Assembly (NCBI RefSeq): GCF_000242895.2
Contig: NC_021171.1
Coordinates: forward strand, 248,001 to 312,000
Source: Bacillus sp. 1NLA3E
Lineage (GTDB): Bacteria; Bacillota; Bacilli; Bacillales; Cytobacillaceae
Length of the DNA: 64,000 nucleotides
Reading direction: 5' to 3'
This document shows positions 7,558 to 16,659 of this stretch, one piece after another; positions within the stretch are counted from its first letter, which is position 1; each line of letters begins with the position of its first letter. Made by a program: the position numbers and the translations under genes. Under the pieces are notes generated by a model that saw only the letters and a list, made by a program, of their open reading frames with translations, had not been told where the DNA came from and did not search any database.

Positions 7558-7623
7558 AAAAGCCAGGATCTCTCCCGGCTAGGTAATATCACGACAATAT
7601 TATTATAGCATGGGGGAGTTCCT

Positions 7624-7824
7624 TTGAGACTAAGAGAAATTGACATTAATCATAGTACGATGAAAATAGAGATTGATATAATGGAACTAAAAGGAAGTTT
7701 CGCCATTGTTGTTTGTGATGGGAAGGCTAAATTAACGGAGCTGCCAAGTCATGGTGAAACAAAAATTGTTACACATCAGGGAAAGGTTAAACGGGTGAAG
7801 TTTGATGAGGGGGAAGATTTTTGA
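7624..7824 (+). CDS. xtrA: XtrA/YqaO-family phage protein
   Basis: A 66-residue protein with the conserved pattern DINHSTMKIEIDI, VVCDGKAKLTELPSHGET and THQGKVKRVKFDEGE, resembling PBSX XtrA and skin YqaO. Function is not established in this family. It starts at TTG 7624 with GGGGGAGT upstream and overlaps the following gene by four bases (TTGA). A decayed copy lies at 53.85-54.05 kb, again directly followed by a TTGA-coupled gene. Confidence 0.65.
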   Translation: MRLREIDINHSTMKIEIDIMELKGSFAIVVCDGKAKLTELPSHGETKIVTHQGKVKRVKFDEGEDF

Positions 7825-8558
7825 GTCATTGGATTAAAATAAAGAAAATATTATTAGAAATTTTAGTGATAATACTTGCGTTTAGTGCATATGTAGCCTT
7901 ATTAATATTTTTTAATAATTATCAGTCAATATTTACAAGCTTCTTTAATTTTGTATTTATGAGTTATCTAATTTTGAAAATATTTTCATTAACCTCATGG
8001 ATATCTGAAAAAAGAGATTTACGTAGGTTAAGGAATTCACAGATTTATCAATCGAATAATAAGGTACTCTATCAATGGTTAGGTAAAGGTGAATATGACT
8101 CTAATTTCTTTTTTCAATTCACAGATGATCCAATAACATCCGATCCATTAAGAAACCTCAAGAAAATTAAAAGAAAAATACACTTTAAGATAGGTTCAAA
8201 TCTAGAAGATTATTATCTACTAAAAAACTATATTGAAGTATATGAAAAAAACAATCTGCTTAGTAATTTTTCTACAATATTTATAGGTATAATTGTTGCT
8301 GTAATCACAACTACGATTTCTAGAATAGTAACTACAAATTCAGTTTCAGATAAAATTATGGAAGTTATCTTTAATACTAAAGTCCATGATACATCAGAAA
8401 AAATCACCATGCTTTTAGATATATCCACTTTCTGTATAATTGGTATTGCAATAATAATTTATTCTATTAATGAGTTTTCAAAAGAAAAACGCAGACTGGA
8501 ATTAATAAAGTTGATTATTGGATCAATCATTAGTGATTATGAAAAGAATAAAAAATGA
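7821..8558 (+). CDS. Four-helix membrane protein, likely accessory (moron)
   Basis: 245 residues with predicted membrane helices at about 8-28, 36-56, 152-172 and 200-220, separated by a charged cytoplasmic stretch rich in K, R and D/E. It starts at TTG 7821 within the stop of xtrA (TTGA overlap). Base composition is very AT-rich compared with its neighbours, suggesting separate acquisition. The corresponding slot in the remnant at 54.05 kb holds an unrelated RelA/SpoT-domain gene, so this site seems to take interchangeable cargo. Superinfection exclusion is a guess. Confidence 0.65.
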   Translation: MSHWIKIKKILLEILVIILAFSAYVALLIFFNNYQSIFTSFFNFVFMSYLILKIFSLTSWISEKRDLRRLRNSQIYQSNNKVLYQWLGKGEYDSNFFFQFTDDPITSDPLRNLKKIKRKIHFKIGSNLEDYYLLKNYIEVYEKNNLLSNFSTIFIGIIVAVITTTISRIVTTNSVSDKIMEVIFNTKVHDTSEKITMLLDISTFCIIGIAIIIYSINEFSKEKRRLELIKLIIGSIISDYEKNKK

Positions 8559-8578
8559 TTGTTCTACCAGCTCTCTGG

Positions 8579-8624
8579 AGGACACTGAATGAACGGTTTT
8601 TACCGTCATTTGGTGTCCTTTTTT
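8579..8624 (+). terminator. Long hairpin terminator
   Basis: AGGACAC ... GTGTCCT with an inner AACGGT/ACCGT pairing form one long imperfect stem followed by TTTTTTA. It ends the early operon. A closely similar hairpin occurs at 53.73-53.78 kb in the second phage remnant. Confidence 0.8.
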
Positions 8625-8648
8625 ATTTGACCAATATGAGGTGATGTC

Positions 8649-8845
8649 ATGAATCCAACTTTAAAAGACCAGCTAACGGAATGGAAAAAACAACACCGAG
8701 AGTTAACTACAGCTAAGAAAAAAAACGTCGTCAGCAGCCACAGAAGCGCAAATCAGAGCATTTAAGTGAATCGGATATTAAGAGTCTTATGGGAATGGGG
8801 ATGCCGAGGTATGCACGACACAGAGGGGCATTGAGACAAAAATAA
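8649..8845 (+). CDS. Small basic phage protein split by a -1 frameshift
   Basis: ATG 8649 opens a frame (MNPTLKDQLTEWKKQHREL) that stops at 8765. The -1 frame continues as RRQQPQKRKSEHLSESDIKS and ends at 8845 with RYARHRGALRQK. The switch falls exactly at a run of eight A (8718-8725) containing the heptamer A AAA AAC, a classic -1 slippery site. The joined product is about 65 residues and looks like one natural protein. Either programmed frameshifting, a recent indel or a homopolymer sequencing error could explain it. Confidence 0.6.
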
Positions 8846-8860
8846 AAAGGAGCTGATCGC

Positions 8861-9385
8861 GTGAGAGTATTAATGGCTGAATATCGAAAATCACTTCGAG
8901 ATGCAAGAAAGATGAAAAAAAAATTTGATTCGAGAATCCAAAGTGCATTAGACAAAAAGAAAAAGCCATCTCCTCAAGACATTGATGATAAAAAAGTAAT
9001 TGCCAGCATAATCAGCGACTTGGAATATGCACTCGAGTGGATGAGGAGTGGAAGAAATCCGGATGCTAGGCGTGGAATTGATAAACGCGGAGTGTATTTA
9101 ACGGATCCATCAGTACTTGATGTATTACCGGTGCATCCTTTTTATGTTGAACTTTCTCATGCTAGTGAAATTACCCACTATGAAAATGAAATCATTGAAG
9201 ATGCGTTGTGTACATTAACTGAGAGGGAAAAGGATGTTTTCCTCATGATTAAAGTTGAAGGGATCACTTTTGAATACACTGCAGAAATTCTGGGAGTAAA
9301 GAAAAGCACGGTGCAGACACATTTTAAGAGGGCAGAAAAGAAAATTGAACAGAGAAAACATGAGAGCCTTTTTCTAGTTTCTTGA
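8861..9385 (+). CDS. xpf: Xpf-like phage late sigma factor
   Basis: 174 residues with a C-terminal sigma-70 region 4 helix-turn-helix (LTEREKDVFLMIKVEGITFE, then EILGVKKSTVQTHFKRAEKK). In PBSX, Xpf is the positive control factor that turns on late genes. The position just before terminase and structural genes fits. GTG 8861 has AAAGGAGC upstream. A basic N-terminal helix precedes the DNA-binding domain. Confidence 0.85.
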   Translation: MRVLMAEYRKSLRDARKMKKKFDSRIQSALDKKKKPSPQDIDDKKVIASIISDLEYALEWMRSGRNPDARRGIDKRGVYLTDPSVLDVLPVHPFYVELSHASEITHYENEIIEDALCTLTEREKDVFLMIKVEGITFEYTAEILGVKKSTVQTHFKRAEKKIEQRKHESLFLVS

Positions 9386-9396
9386 AAAAGGCTTTC
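9365..9396 (+). terminator. Hairpin terminator at the end of the sigma-factor gene
   Basis: AGCCTTTTTC and GAAAAAGGCT form a perfect ten-pair stem that overlaps the last codons of the Xpf-like gene. The U-tract is short. Confidence 0.6.
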
Positions 9397-9424
9397 TTAA
9401 TAAGAAAGTATTAACACTAATTTT

Positions 9425-9871
9425 TCACTTTGTTAGTTTATAAATTGTTTCAGTGAAAACCTCTTTACTTTGATTAAAATCACATTGTTTTAGTTCAATG
9501 GTTTCATTATTCAAGAAAGTAAGTGTGAGTGATAAATCACTAAATTTTTCAATACCAATCATATCTCTAGTGTATTGTAATAAGTTTATCTCTTTTTTTT
9601 CGATATCTTTGATATTTCTTACATGAATTTTTGCAAAGTTTTTGGTTTTGTCGTTACTATTTAGAACACAGTTTGCTTCAAGTAAATTAATGGAATCAAA
9701 TACAAAAATGTTAATTTCTATTTGATCGGTATCTACAACTTTTGTTAAATCACCAACCTCTGTTCCTGGTTCAATAATATTGCCCAATGCTGAAACGAAT
9801 TGTTGTCCGATAGGGAACTGATTTAACCAATCGTAAATTTCTTTATAGCTGTAAACCGCCATAATCAACAC
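9425..9871 (-). CDS. Hypothetical protein, 148 aa
   Basis: Not recognised. Soluble and beta-rich, with no signal peptide, metal motif or membrane segment. It is transcribed against the phage late genes with its own ribosome site (TAGGAGTG) a short distance before the start, so it is probably a moron gene expressed in the lysogen. Confidence 0.6.
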   Translation of the reverse strand: MLIMAVYSYKEIYDWLNQFPIGQQFVSALGNIIEPGTEVGDLTKVVDTDQIEINIFVFDSINLLEANCVLNSNDKTKNFAKIHVRNIKDIEKKEINLLQYTRDMIGIEKFSDLSLTLTFLNNETIELKQCDFNQSKEVFTETIYKLTK

Positions 9872-9989
9872 TCCTAAAAATAATATATAATAATAGATTT
9901 CGGTAAAGAATTTGAAATAACTTCTATCATATTACAATTTTCAAATTTGATTGTGTTTTTTGTCGTACAAATGATGTATATATGGAGAA

Positions 9990-10181
9990 TTATTTTCCTT
10001 CAACAACATTCAATATGGTATTGTAGGTCTCAACATATAAGCTGGATATATTTTCAGAAAGATTTTTATTCATTGCTGAACTAGTAGAATTATCCGTGTA
10101 CTTTAAGTGACCAGCAAATTGAATTGTTATTTCCTTTGCTAATTGTGCTACTTGAAGTCTTTGTTCGTTGCTTAAACTCAT
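9990..10181 (-). CDS. Small helical protein, 63 aa
   Basis: MSLSNEQRLQVAQLAKEITI begins at ATG 10181, nine bases after AAGGAGG, preferred over the GTG at 10190. The protein is predicted to be mostly helical and acidic. It lies tail-to-head with the 148-residue gene, in the same accessory minus-strand group. Function unknown. Confidence 0.55.
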   Translation of the reverse strand: MSLSNEQRLQVAQLAKEITIQFAGHLKYTDNSTSSAMNKNLSENISSLYVETYNTILNVVEGK

Positions 10182-10325
10182 TATTACCACCTCCTTTTTT
10201 ACAATATTCGGTAATATTAGTTAAAATCCTATTATATTATTATTTGTTCACCAATATTTAACAATTAGGATTATAGGAACCTTTCTCCTTTTGTCGAAAT
10301 GTTAAGTGAGAGGAGTGAAGCAAAC

Positions 10326-10580
10326 ATGGAACCAAGAAGAATATACAATGTAGAAAGCCATTATTTAGTCGAAATCGATGATGTTAAGTCATATGGAAGT
10401 AGCGGCACTCTAACAAAAACCTATTCATGGGATGTCTACATCGCATCAAAAGGGTCAGAGTATCGCGGAAGAGCAGATGAAAAAAATAAGAATATTTCTA
10501 TTCCATGGACCGTTCTAAAGGAAAATAATCTTTTAGAAGAAATGATAAGAATCATTGAGTACACAATGATGAAATATTGA
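10326..10580 (+). CDS. Hypothetical protein, 84 aa
   Basis: ATG 10326 follows GAGAGGAG. Upstream in-frame codons from 10299 are unlikely to be used. The product is a small soluble protein (MEPRRIYNVESHYLVEIDDV onward) with no recognised domain. A terminator follows directly. Confidence 0.55.
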   Translation: MEPRRIYNVESHYLVEIDDVKSYGSSGTLTKTYSWDVYIASKGSEYRGRADEKNKNISIPWTVLKENNLLEEMIRIIEYTMMKY

Positions 10581-10590
10581 TTATATTTCG

Positions 10591-10615
10591 AGTATCCTTC
10601 GGGGTGCTTTTTTAT
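10591..10615 (+). terminator. Intrinsic terminator before the packaging genes
   Basis: AGTATCC/GGGTGCT stem with a TTCG tetraloop and a TTTTTTATTTT run. It isolates the late operon from the small upstream gene. Confidence 0.75.
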
Positions 10616-10660
10616 TTTCCCAAAACAAACAAATCATATTGGAGGTGGGTGATTGTGTAG

Positions 10661-11392
10661 ATGGCTAGAGCTAGAAGTCCTAACCGAGATAAAGCATTCG
10701 AGTTATGGAAGGAAAGCAACGGGACCATTCTCCTTAAAGAAATTGCAAGTCAATTAGGTGTAACTGATTCCCAAATTCGTAAATGGAAAAACCATGATAA
10801 ATGGGAAGAGTTAATAAAAAGTAACGTTACTAAATCAAAAGGTAACGTTACTAATAAAAAAGGCGCTCCTAAAGGCAATAAGAATGCTCAAGGTCAAGGC
10901 GCACCTAAGCAAAATAAAAATGCAATTACGCATGGCTTCTTCTCTAAATACTTACCGCAAGAATCATTAGATATCCTTAAGGAGATCCAGCAGCGTTCCC
11001 CGGTTGATATGATCTGGGACCAAATCATGATTCAGTACACAGCTATAATCAGAGCACAGAAGATTATGTTTGTCGAAGACCGAGATGATATTACCAGAGT
11101 ATTGAAGAAAGAAAAGCCTGGGATGTTTGGTGACGAGCACGAATGGGAGTTTCAATTTGCATGGGACAAACAAGCCTCCTTCCTAAATGCTCAGTCCAGG
11201 GCAATGAGTGAACTTAGAGGATTAATTAAGCAGTTTGACGAAATGGCATACATCGATGATGAGCGCAGGCTGAAGCTTGAAGGAATGAGACTAAACGTAG
11301 AGAAAACAAAAGCTGAAATCGAGAATATTTCAAACGATGAAGATGATACTTCTTTCGAAATTGTCATAAAGCGAAAAGGTGACAGTTCATGA
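10661..11392 (+). CDS. terS: Terminase small subunit (YqaS type)
   Basis: 243 residues. An N-terminal helix-turn-helix ([19 protein letters not shown]) recognises the pac site. The middle has the lysine/glycine/asparagine-rich repeat [20 protein letters not shown] that typifies the PBSX/skin small terminase. The C-terminal helices probably form the oligomer. The gene overlaps the large subunit gene by four bases (ATGA). Confidence 0.9.
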   Translation: MARARSPNRDKAFELWKESNGTILLKEIASQLGVTDSQIRKWKNHDKWEELIKSNVTKSKGNVTNKKGAPKGNKNAQGQGAPKQNKNAITHGFFSKYLPQESLDILKEIQQRSPVDMIWDQIMIQYTAIIRAQKIMFVEDRDDITRVLKKEKPGMFGDEHEWEFQFAWDKQASFLNAQSRAMSELRGLIKQFDEMAYIDDERRLKLEGMRLNVEKTKAEIENISNDEDDTSFEIVIKRKGDSS

Positions 11393-12714
11393 CCATAATT
11401 GAAAAAGAAGTTAATCCACACTTTGAGGATTTTCTCTTCGATTGGAATCAAAAGTTTCAGTTTCTTGTTGGAGGATACGGATCTAGTAAAAGCTATCATG
11501 TTGCATTGAAGTTGATTCTAAAATTGCTTTCAGAAAAACGAACAGCGCTTGTCGTTCGGGAAGTATATGAAACTCATAAAGATAGTACATTTTCATTGTT
11601 TAACGAAATCATTGAAGAACTTGGAGCCTTGGATGATACAGGAAAAAAGAAAATTGCTAAGGGGAAAATAAGACCAAAAGAAAGCCCCTATGAATTAAGG
11701 TTTTACAATGGGTCTAAAATCATTTTTAAAGGAATGGACAAGCCAGCAAAACTTAAATCAATTAATAATATTTCAATCATTTGGCTTGAAGAGTGTTCAG
11801 AAATTAAATACGCAGGTTTTAAGGAACTTCTTGGTCGTTTACGGCATCCTAAATTAAAATTGCACATGATTCTCTCAACCAATCCTGTTGGTGAAGATAA
11901 CTGGACCTTCAAACACTTTTTTAAAGATGAGCAAAACAAACGTCTGGTTCTAGATGATAAAGAACTTTATGAAAAGCGTACTGTCATTGTAAAAGATACC
12001 TATTACCATCATTCAACGGCCGATGATAATTTATTCCTTCCAGAAAGCTATATTGAGCAGTTGGAGGAAATGAAAGACTATGATCCAGACCTTTACCGTA
12101 TTGCCCGGAAAGGTCGTTTTGGCGTGAATGGGGTTCGGGTATTTCCTCAGTTTAGGGTTAAGGATCACAGTGAAGTCATGGAGGATATTTCAAATATCAG
12201 GACTGTAATTAAGCGAGCTGGGATGGACTTTGGTTTTGTTGAATCCTATAATGCTTTGCTACGTCTAGCCGTGGATCATAATAAACAATACCTGTACATC
12301 TACTGGGAATACTACAAAAATCAAATGACTGATGATCAAACGGCAGAGAAAATAATTGAGTTTAAGGAATCACAGGAACGTATTAAAGCAGATAGCGCTG
12401 AGCCTAAAACCATTCAATATTATCGGCAAAAGGGCTTTAATATGGTATCTGCGAAAAAATACCAAGGTTCTAGAATTCAGTACACAAAAAAGATTAAACG
12501 TTTCAAAAAGATCATTTGTTCAGATCAATGCACGAACACGATTTACGAATTAAAAGACCTTACCTATGCAACAGATAAAAACGGGAGGATCATCGAGGAT
12601 GAATTTAAAATCGATCCTCATACATTGTCAGCAATTTGGTATGGATTAGATGATTATGAGATTGCCGATCTGAAAGATAAGAGTAAGAAGAGACCAAACA
12701 GAGAAAGGAGGTAG
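11389..12714 (+). CDS. terL: Terminase large subunit (PBSX XtmB/YqaT family)
   Basis: 441-residue packaging motor. The ATPase P-loop is the variant [11 protein letters not shown] near residue 31, Walker B is [10 protein letters not shown], and a C motif STNPVGE follows. The C-terminal nuclease domain has [14 protein letters not shown] and a later [11 protein letters not shown] aspartate. Length and domain order match the PBSX family of headful terminases. Confidence 0.93.
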   Translation: MTIIEKEVNPHFEDFLFDWNQKFQFLVGGYGSSKSYHVALKLILKLLSEKRTALVVREVYETHKDSTFSLFNEIIEELGALDDTGKKKIAKGKIRPKESPYELRFYNGSKIIFKGMDKPAKLKSINNISIIWLEECSEIKYAGFKELLGRLRHPKLKLHMILSTNPVGEDNWTFKHFFKDEQNKRLVLDDKELYEKRTVIVKDTYYHHSTADDNLFLPESYIEQLEEMKDYDPDLYRIARKGRFGVNGVRVFPQFRVKDHSEVMEDISNIRTVIKRAGMDFGFVESYNALLRLAVDHNKQYLYIYWEYYKNQMTDDQTAEKIIEFKESQERIKADSAEPKTIQYYRQKGFNMVSAKKYQGSRIQYTKKIKRFKKIICSDQCTNTIYELKDLTYATDKNGRIIEDEFKIDPHTLSAIWYGLDDYEIADLKDKSKKRPNRERR

Positions 12715-12717
12715 GCT

Positions 12718-14241
12718 ATGGGCCAGCAAAAAATGAAAGCTAGAGTCATAAAGGTGGACCAACCATCCACCTCAACTAAGCAGATATATGACGATCCTTT
12801 TAAAGATTTATATAGTGGTGAGATCATTGCGCCTCCTTACAATTTAAAAGAACTGAAATTAATCGGTGAATATTCAACCATTATTCAGCAGTGTGTCGAA
12901 GCGTATAAAGTCAATATACTCGGGTTTGGATTTATTCCTAAGTATCGGTTTGATTACAATACCGATGATACATCAAATGAATTAAAAACACTTGCTGATA
13001 AGGAATGGACCAGGCTTGAAGAATTTGTTCGCTATCTTAACTATGATGAAGAAGCTGAAACGATTTTTGGTTTTGCTCTTGAAGATCGTGAGAAGATGGG
13101 CAATGGATATGTGGAAGTGTTACGAGACTCATTAAATATCCCTGCTGGTATTGAATATGCAGATGGACAATACATCAGAGTTTGCATACGTTCAGTACCA
13201 GAAGAAGTAGAGTATAAAATCACTATAAATGGTCAGGTAAAAACCATTAAGCGATGGCGCACCTTCAGAAAATATATTCAAGAAATTAATGGGGCTCGAG
13301 TCTGGTTTAAAGAATATGGGGATCCACGAATCATGAATCTTTCCACCGGTAAGTATGATGAGAGCACGCCTGAACATTTACGTGCTACCGAATTGATTCA
13401 TTTTAAAATAGGATCTGGCACCTATGGCATTCCGCGATGGATTGGACATATCGTCAATTTATATGGAACAAGGAAAGCTGATGAACTTAACTATCTATAT
13501 TTCAAACAAGGTCGACATACACCTGCAGCTATTGTGGTTGAAAATGGGATGCTATCAGATGACTCAGTTGCCCAATTAAAAGAGTATATGTCTGGAATTG
13601 AAGGAGTTGACAATGCTCATAAATTTCTTTTGCTTGAAGCTGAAGGGGTAGCAACGGAAGACGTTCACGGTGACGAAAAAGTAACACCAGTTAAGGTCCA
13701 GATTAAATCATTAGCTGAAATACTCCAGCAAGATGCATTGTTCCTTGAATACGATTCGAAGAGTAGGGACAAGCTTCGATCAGCATTTCGATTACCGCCT
13801 TTATACACTGGGGAATCACAGGATTACAACAAAGCCACAGCTGAGACCGCAAGAAAAGTAACCGAGGAACAGGTATTCCGTACTGAAAGAAAGACCATAG
13901 CCGGTAAATTAAACACCTTATTTTTAGGTGATTTAGATATTTTCAATGTTATGTTGACGCTGAATGGTCCTAACTTTGGAGATCCACTAGATACAGCTAA
14001 AGTATTAACACCATTTATTAATGCTGGATCAGCCGCACCAAATGATTTACGCGATCTATTGGGCCAGGTATTAGGAAAAGACTTAGAAATGTTCCCTGAA
14101 GAATACAATGTTCCTCTCCAAATGATGAGGAATGTACCAGCTCAACCATTATTACCGATCATGATGAGGAAATCAGCCAACAGTGATTTGGTTAATATCC
14201 TAAAGGATTTACGTGACGTTATTGAGGAGATGCAATCATGA
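12718..14241 (+). CDS. Portal protein (PBSX/YqbA family)
   Basis: 507 residues, the usual portal length. The protein forms the dodecameric ring through which DNA enters the head. Conserved portal features include the YSTIIQQCVEAYKVNI segment, LIHFKIGSGTYGIPRWIGHI and the crown-side FRLPPLYTGESQDYNKATAE region. It lies between terminase and the MuF-like gene and ends overlapping the latter by four bases. Confidence 0.92.
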   Translation: MGQQKMKARVIKVDQPSTSTKQIYDDPFKDLYSGEIIAPPYNLKELKLIGEYSTIIQQCVEAYKVNILGFGFIPKYRFDYNTDDTSNELKTLADKEWTRLEEFVRYLNYDEEAETIFGFALEDREKMGNGYVEVLRDSLNIPAGIEYADGQYIRVCIRSVPEEVEYKITINGQVKTIKRWRTFRKYIQEINGARVWFKEYGDPRIMNLSTGKYDESTPEHLRATELIHFKIGSGTYGIPRWIGHIVNLYGTRKADELNYLYFKQGRHTPAAIVVENGMLSDDSVAQLKEYMSGIEGVDNAHKFLLLEAEGVATEDVHGDEKVTPVKVQIKSLAEILQQDALFLEYDSKSRDKLRSAFRLPPLYTGESQDYNKATAETARKVTEEQVFRTERKTIAGKLNTLFLGDLDIFNVMLTLNGPNFGDPLDTAKVLTPFINAGSAAPNDLRDLLGQVLGKDLEMFPEEYNVPLQMMRNVPAQPLLPIMMRKSANSDLVNILKDLRDVIEEMQS

Positions 14242-15140
14242 GTAAGGTGGAGCGTCTCCTTAAGTCTATTAATGCTGTGATAAAGGCCAAGGAAGAGGAT
14301 GAAGAGATCACTGATGTGGTACCTGACTTCCCCGGTTTAGATAAGATTCCCAAGTACATCGAAGATTATGAGAAGAAGGTAGCTAAACTATTTCGAAATC
14401 AGCGAAAACATTTTTTAAATGGAGTCAAAGATTATATTCAAAAGGATATTACCATCGAAGGATTATTAAACTTTCTTTCTCAAGATTTATTTGCTAGCGA
14501 TGAATTCTTAGCGGATATGGAGGAAACAACAAAAGACTTTCTATTTTTGACTATTACGGAACTTACATCTGAGATCATGGATGCTATCGATAAGGATGTT
14601 GCCTTTAGTATCCTTTCGACACGGACTACCGATTGGATTGATTCCTGGTCCCATGATTTAGGTGAAATTATGAAATTGAATACTCATCAGTCGTTAGAAG
14701 ATGCACTGAAAAAGGTGATTGAAGAAGGTGGATCTATTGCAGATGCTGAACTAGCCATAAAGGATTTGCCGCAGTTTGACCGACTTAGAGCACGGACCAC
14801 AGCTATTACGGAAATATTAACTGCCTCGAGCCGTAGCCAATGGGAAGCATATATGCAAAGTCCTGCAGTAACTAAGAAAAGTTGGAAACATTCAGGTGGT
14901 AAGAAGAACAATCCACGAAAAGAGCATGAAGACTTAGATGGTACTGAAATTGGAGTGGACGAGAAGTTTGACGTAAATGGAAATGAAGCTGATTACCCAC
15001 GAGATCCTTCTCTGCCAGCAAGCGAGAGGGTGAATTGTCATTGTGCGTTGGGACCCGTCGTTGATCAAGACATTATTGGTCTATCAAAAGAAGAAAAAGA
15101 GGTATTGAGACAACAAGTGTTAGATGAAATGAATACCTAA
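14238..15140 (+). CDS. Head morphogenesis protein (SPP1 gp7/YqbB, MuF-like)
   Basis: 300 residues. The C-terminal MuF-type domain is marked by RARTTAITEILTASSRSQWE, KKSWKHSGGKKNNPRKEHED and the conserved end PASERVNCHCALGPVV. These minor head proteins bind the portal and influence DNA ejection. The start overlaps the portal stop by four bases. Confidence 0.88.
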   Translation: MSKVERLLKSINAVIKAKEEDEEITDVVPDFPGLDKIPKYIEDYEKKVAKLFRNQRKHFLNGVKDYIQKDITIEGLLNFLSQDLFASDEFLADMEETTKDFLFLTITELTSEIMDAIDKDVAFSILSTRTTDWIDSWSHDLGEIMKLNTHQSLEDALKKVIEEGGSIADAELAIKDLPQFDRLRARTTAITEILTASSRSQWEAYMQSPAVTKKSWKHSGGKKNNPRKEHEDLDGTEIGVDEKFDVNGNEADYPRDPSLPASERVNCHCALGPVVDQDIIGLSKEEKEVLRQQVLDEMNT

Positions 15141-15190
15141 ACCAGGTCACCAAATGAGGTGTTTTTTTATCATGGAATGGAGGAAACAAA

Positions 15191-15421
15191 ATGGTAAGAG
15201 CTAAATTTGTATGTATTGAAAAAGGCGAGACTGGACATCAACCATGTCAAAAACAAGCAAAGGTAGTATTGCAACCTGTATTCGGTAATTCAGATGAAAA
15301 CAAAAAGTTTTGGCAATATACTCCTACTGGTCGCATTGAATTATCAACAATAAATACTGATGCTGCAGAACAGTTTGAGGTTGGCAAAGAGTATTATGTT
15401 GATTTTACGAAGGCTGAATAA
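15191..15421 (+). CDS. Small phage structural-region protein, 76 aa
   Basis: A soluble beta-rich protein (MVRAKFVCIEKGETGHQPCQ...) with two cysteines and a YVDFTKAE end. Similar small proteins are common between head morphogenesis and protease genes in Firmicute phages. Function unknown. GGAATGGAGG precedes the ATG. Confidence 0.65.
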   Translation: MVRAKFVCIEKGETGHQPCQKQAKVVLQPVFGNSDENKKFWQYTPTGRIELSTINTDAAEQFEVGKEYYVDFTKAE

Positions 15422-15442
15422 TGCTGAAGGGAGGTGAACAAA

Positions 15443-16630
15443 TTGGCAAGAGAACTTAAAAATGCAAATATTACACATGTTTCCTATGTGGATAAGGGAG
15501 CCAATCAAAAGCAATTCTTTCTTACTAAAGCAGCAGGATCCCCAACACCTACATTTCAAAAAGAAGTAAAAATCATCATGAAATCTGAGGATGAACAGCA
15601 ACTTGTATATGGTGTTGTTTACGAACCAGACGTTGCAGATGCTCATGATGACATTATGAATGCTGATGAAATTGAAAAGGCAGCTCATAAGTTCATGAAA
15701 GACTTCCGCAATATCGATACTCAACATGATTTCGAACGTGGTGCTGGGGAGTTGGTGGAGTCTTACATCGCGCCTGTAGATATGGATATCGATGGAGAGA
15801 TAATCACAAAGGGATCCTGGGTAATGGTTACAAAGGCCACTGATGATATATGGGAGTCAATCAAAAAAGGGGAGTTTACCGGATATTCGATGGCCGGAAC
15901 TGCCGAGACAATTGAAAAGAAAGCATCAAAGCCTGTCGCTAAATCGGATGATGATGTGAAGGGCTTTTTTAATGCCATGAAATCATTCTTTTCTGGTGAA
16001 AAAATTCAAAAAGGTGCCGTCCGCGATAAGTACGAGCGCGGAATTAAAAGCCGCAATTTTTGGTCTGCGATGGATAGTTTCGAAACTGTGATTCGTTCTT
16101 ACAATTGGCAAACCGATAACTATGAATTTGCTGAGGACGAAACAACAGTTCGTGAAGCCATACAGGATTTTACTGAAATCATGAATGAAATCTTACTAAG
16201 CAACAACGTATTAAAAGCTATTGGTAAACCGACCGAAGAAATTTTGAAAGCTGGTAAAAAGATTTCTGGGGCACGAATGGACCAAATCAATGCAGCTTAT
16301 GAGGCACTTAAGGCACTTAAAGAAGAAGTAGATGGGGAGGAAGAAGTCATGAAAGCAGAAGATATTGCAAAAATGTTAGATGAAAAATTATCACCAATAA
16401 CCAAGCGCTTAGATGCTATTGAAAAGGAAGAAGGTACAGGTGTCACTCCTACAGGTGAAGATGATATTGTTAAACAATTTGGTACGCTTCTTGATGAAAA
16501 GTTAACACCGATCAATGACCGTCTTGATGCTGTTGAGAAAGCTCGCGGAGTTTCTAAGCAAGTTCATCAAGAGCCGACTCCTGTTGTAAAGTCTAGCGAT
16601 GGTCCATCTTACATGCGCCACTTTGAATAA
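15443..16630 (+). CDS. xkdF: XkdF-like prohead protease/scaffold
   Basis: The N-terminal ~180 residues match the XkdF putative serine protease domain (YGVVYEPDVADAHDDIMNAD, DTQHDFERGAGELVESY, WESIKKGEFTGYSMAGTAE). The C-terminal half has a long charged coiled-coil (EEVDGEEEVMKAEDIAKMLD) with two related EKLSPITKRLDAIEK and EKLTPINDRLDAVEK units, fitting a scaffold. I chose TTG 15443, which is eight bases after GGGAGG. GTG 15434 overlaps that site. It lies directly before the capsid gene, as in PBSX. Confidence 0.88.
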   Translation: MARELKNANITHVSYVDKGANQKQFFLTKAAGSPTPTFQKEVKIIMKSEDEQQLVYGVVYEPDVADAHDDIMNADEIEKAAHKFMKDFRNIDTQHDFERGAGELVESYIAPVDMDIDGEIITKGSWVMVTKATDDIWESIKKGEFTGYSMAGTAETIEKKASKPVAKSDDDVKGFFNAMKSFFSGEKIQKGAVRDKYERGIKSRNFWSAMDSFETVIRSYNWQTDNYEFAEDETTVREAIQDFTEIMNEILLSNNVLKAIGKPTEEILKAGKKISGARMDQINAAYEALKALKEEVDGEEEVMKAEDIAKMLDEKLSPITKRLDAIEKEEGTGVTPTGEDDIVKQFGTLLDEKLTPINDRLDAVEKARGVSKQVHQEPTPVVKSSDGPSYMRHFE

Positions 16631-16659
16631 TAGTTTTAAAAAAAGAGAGGATGATATAA

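Noticed and set aside
15344-15727. Minus-strand frame of 127 codons
   Set aside because: Antisense to the XkdF-like gene, cysteine- and phenylalanine-rich, no start signal.
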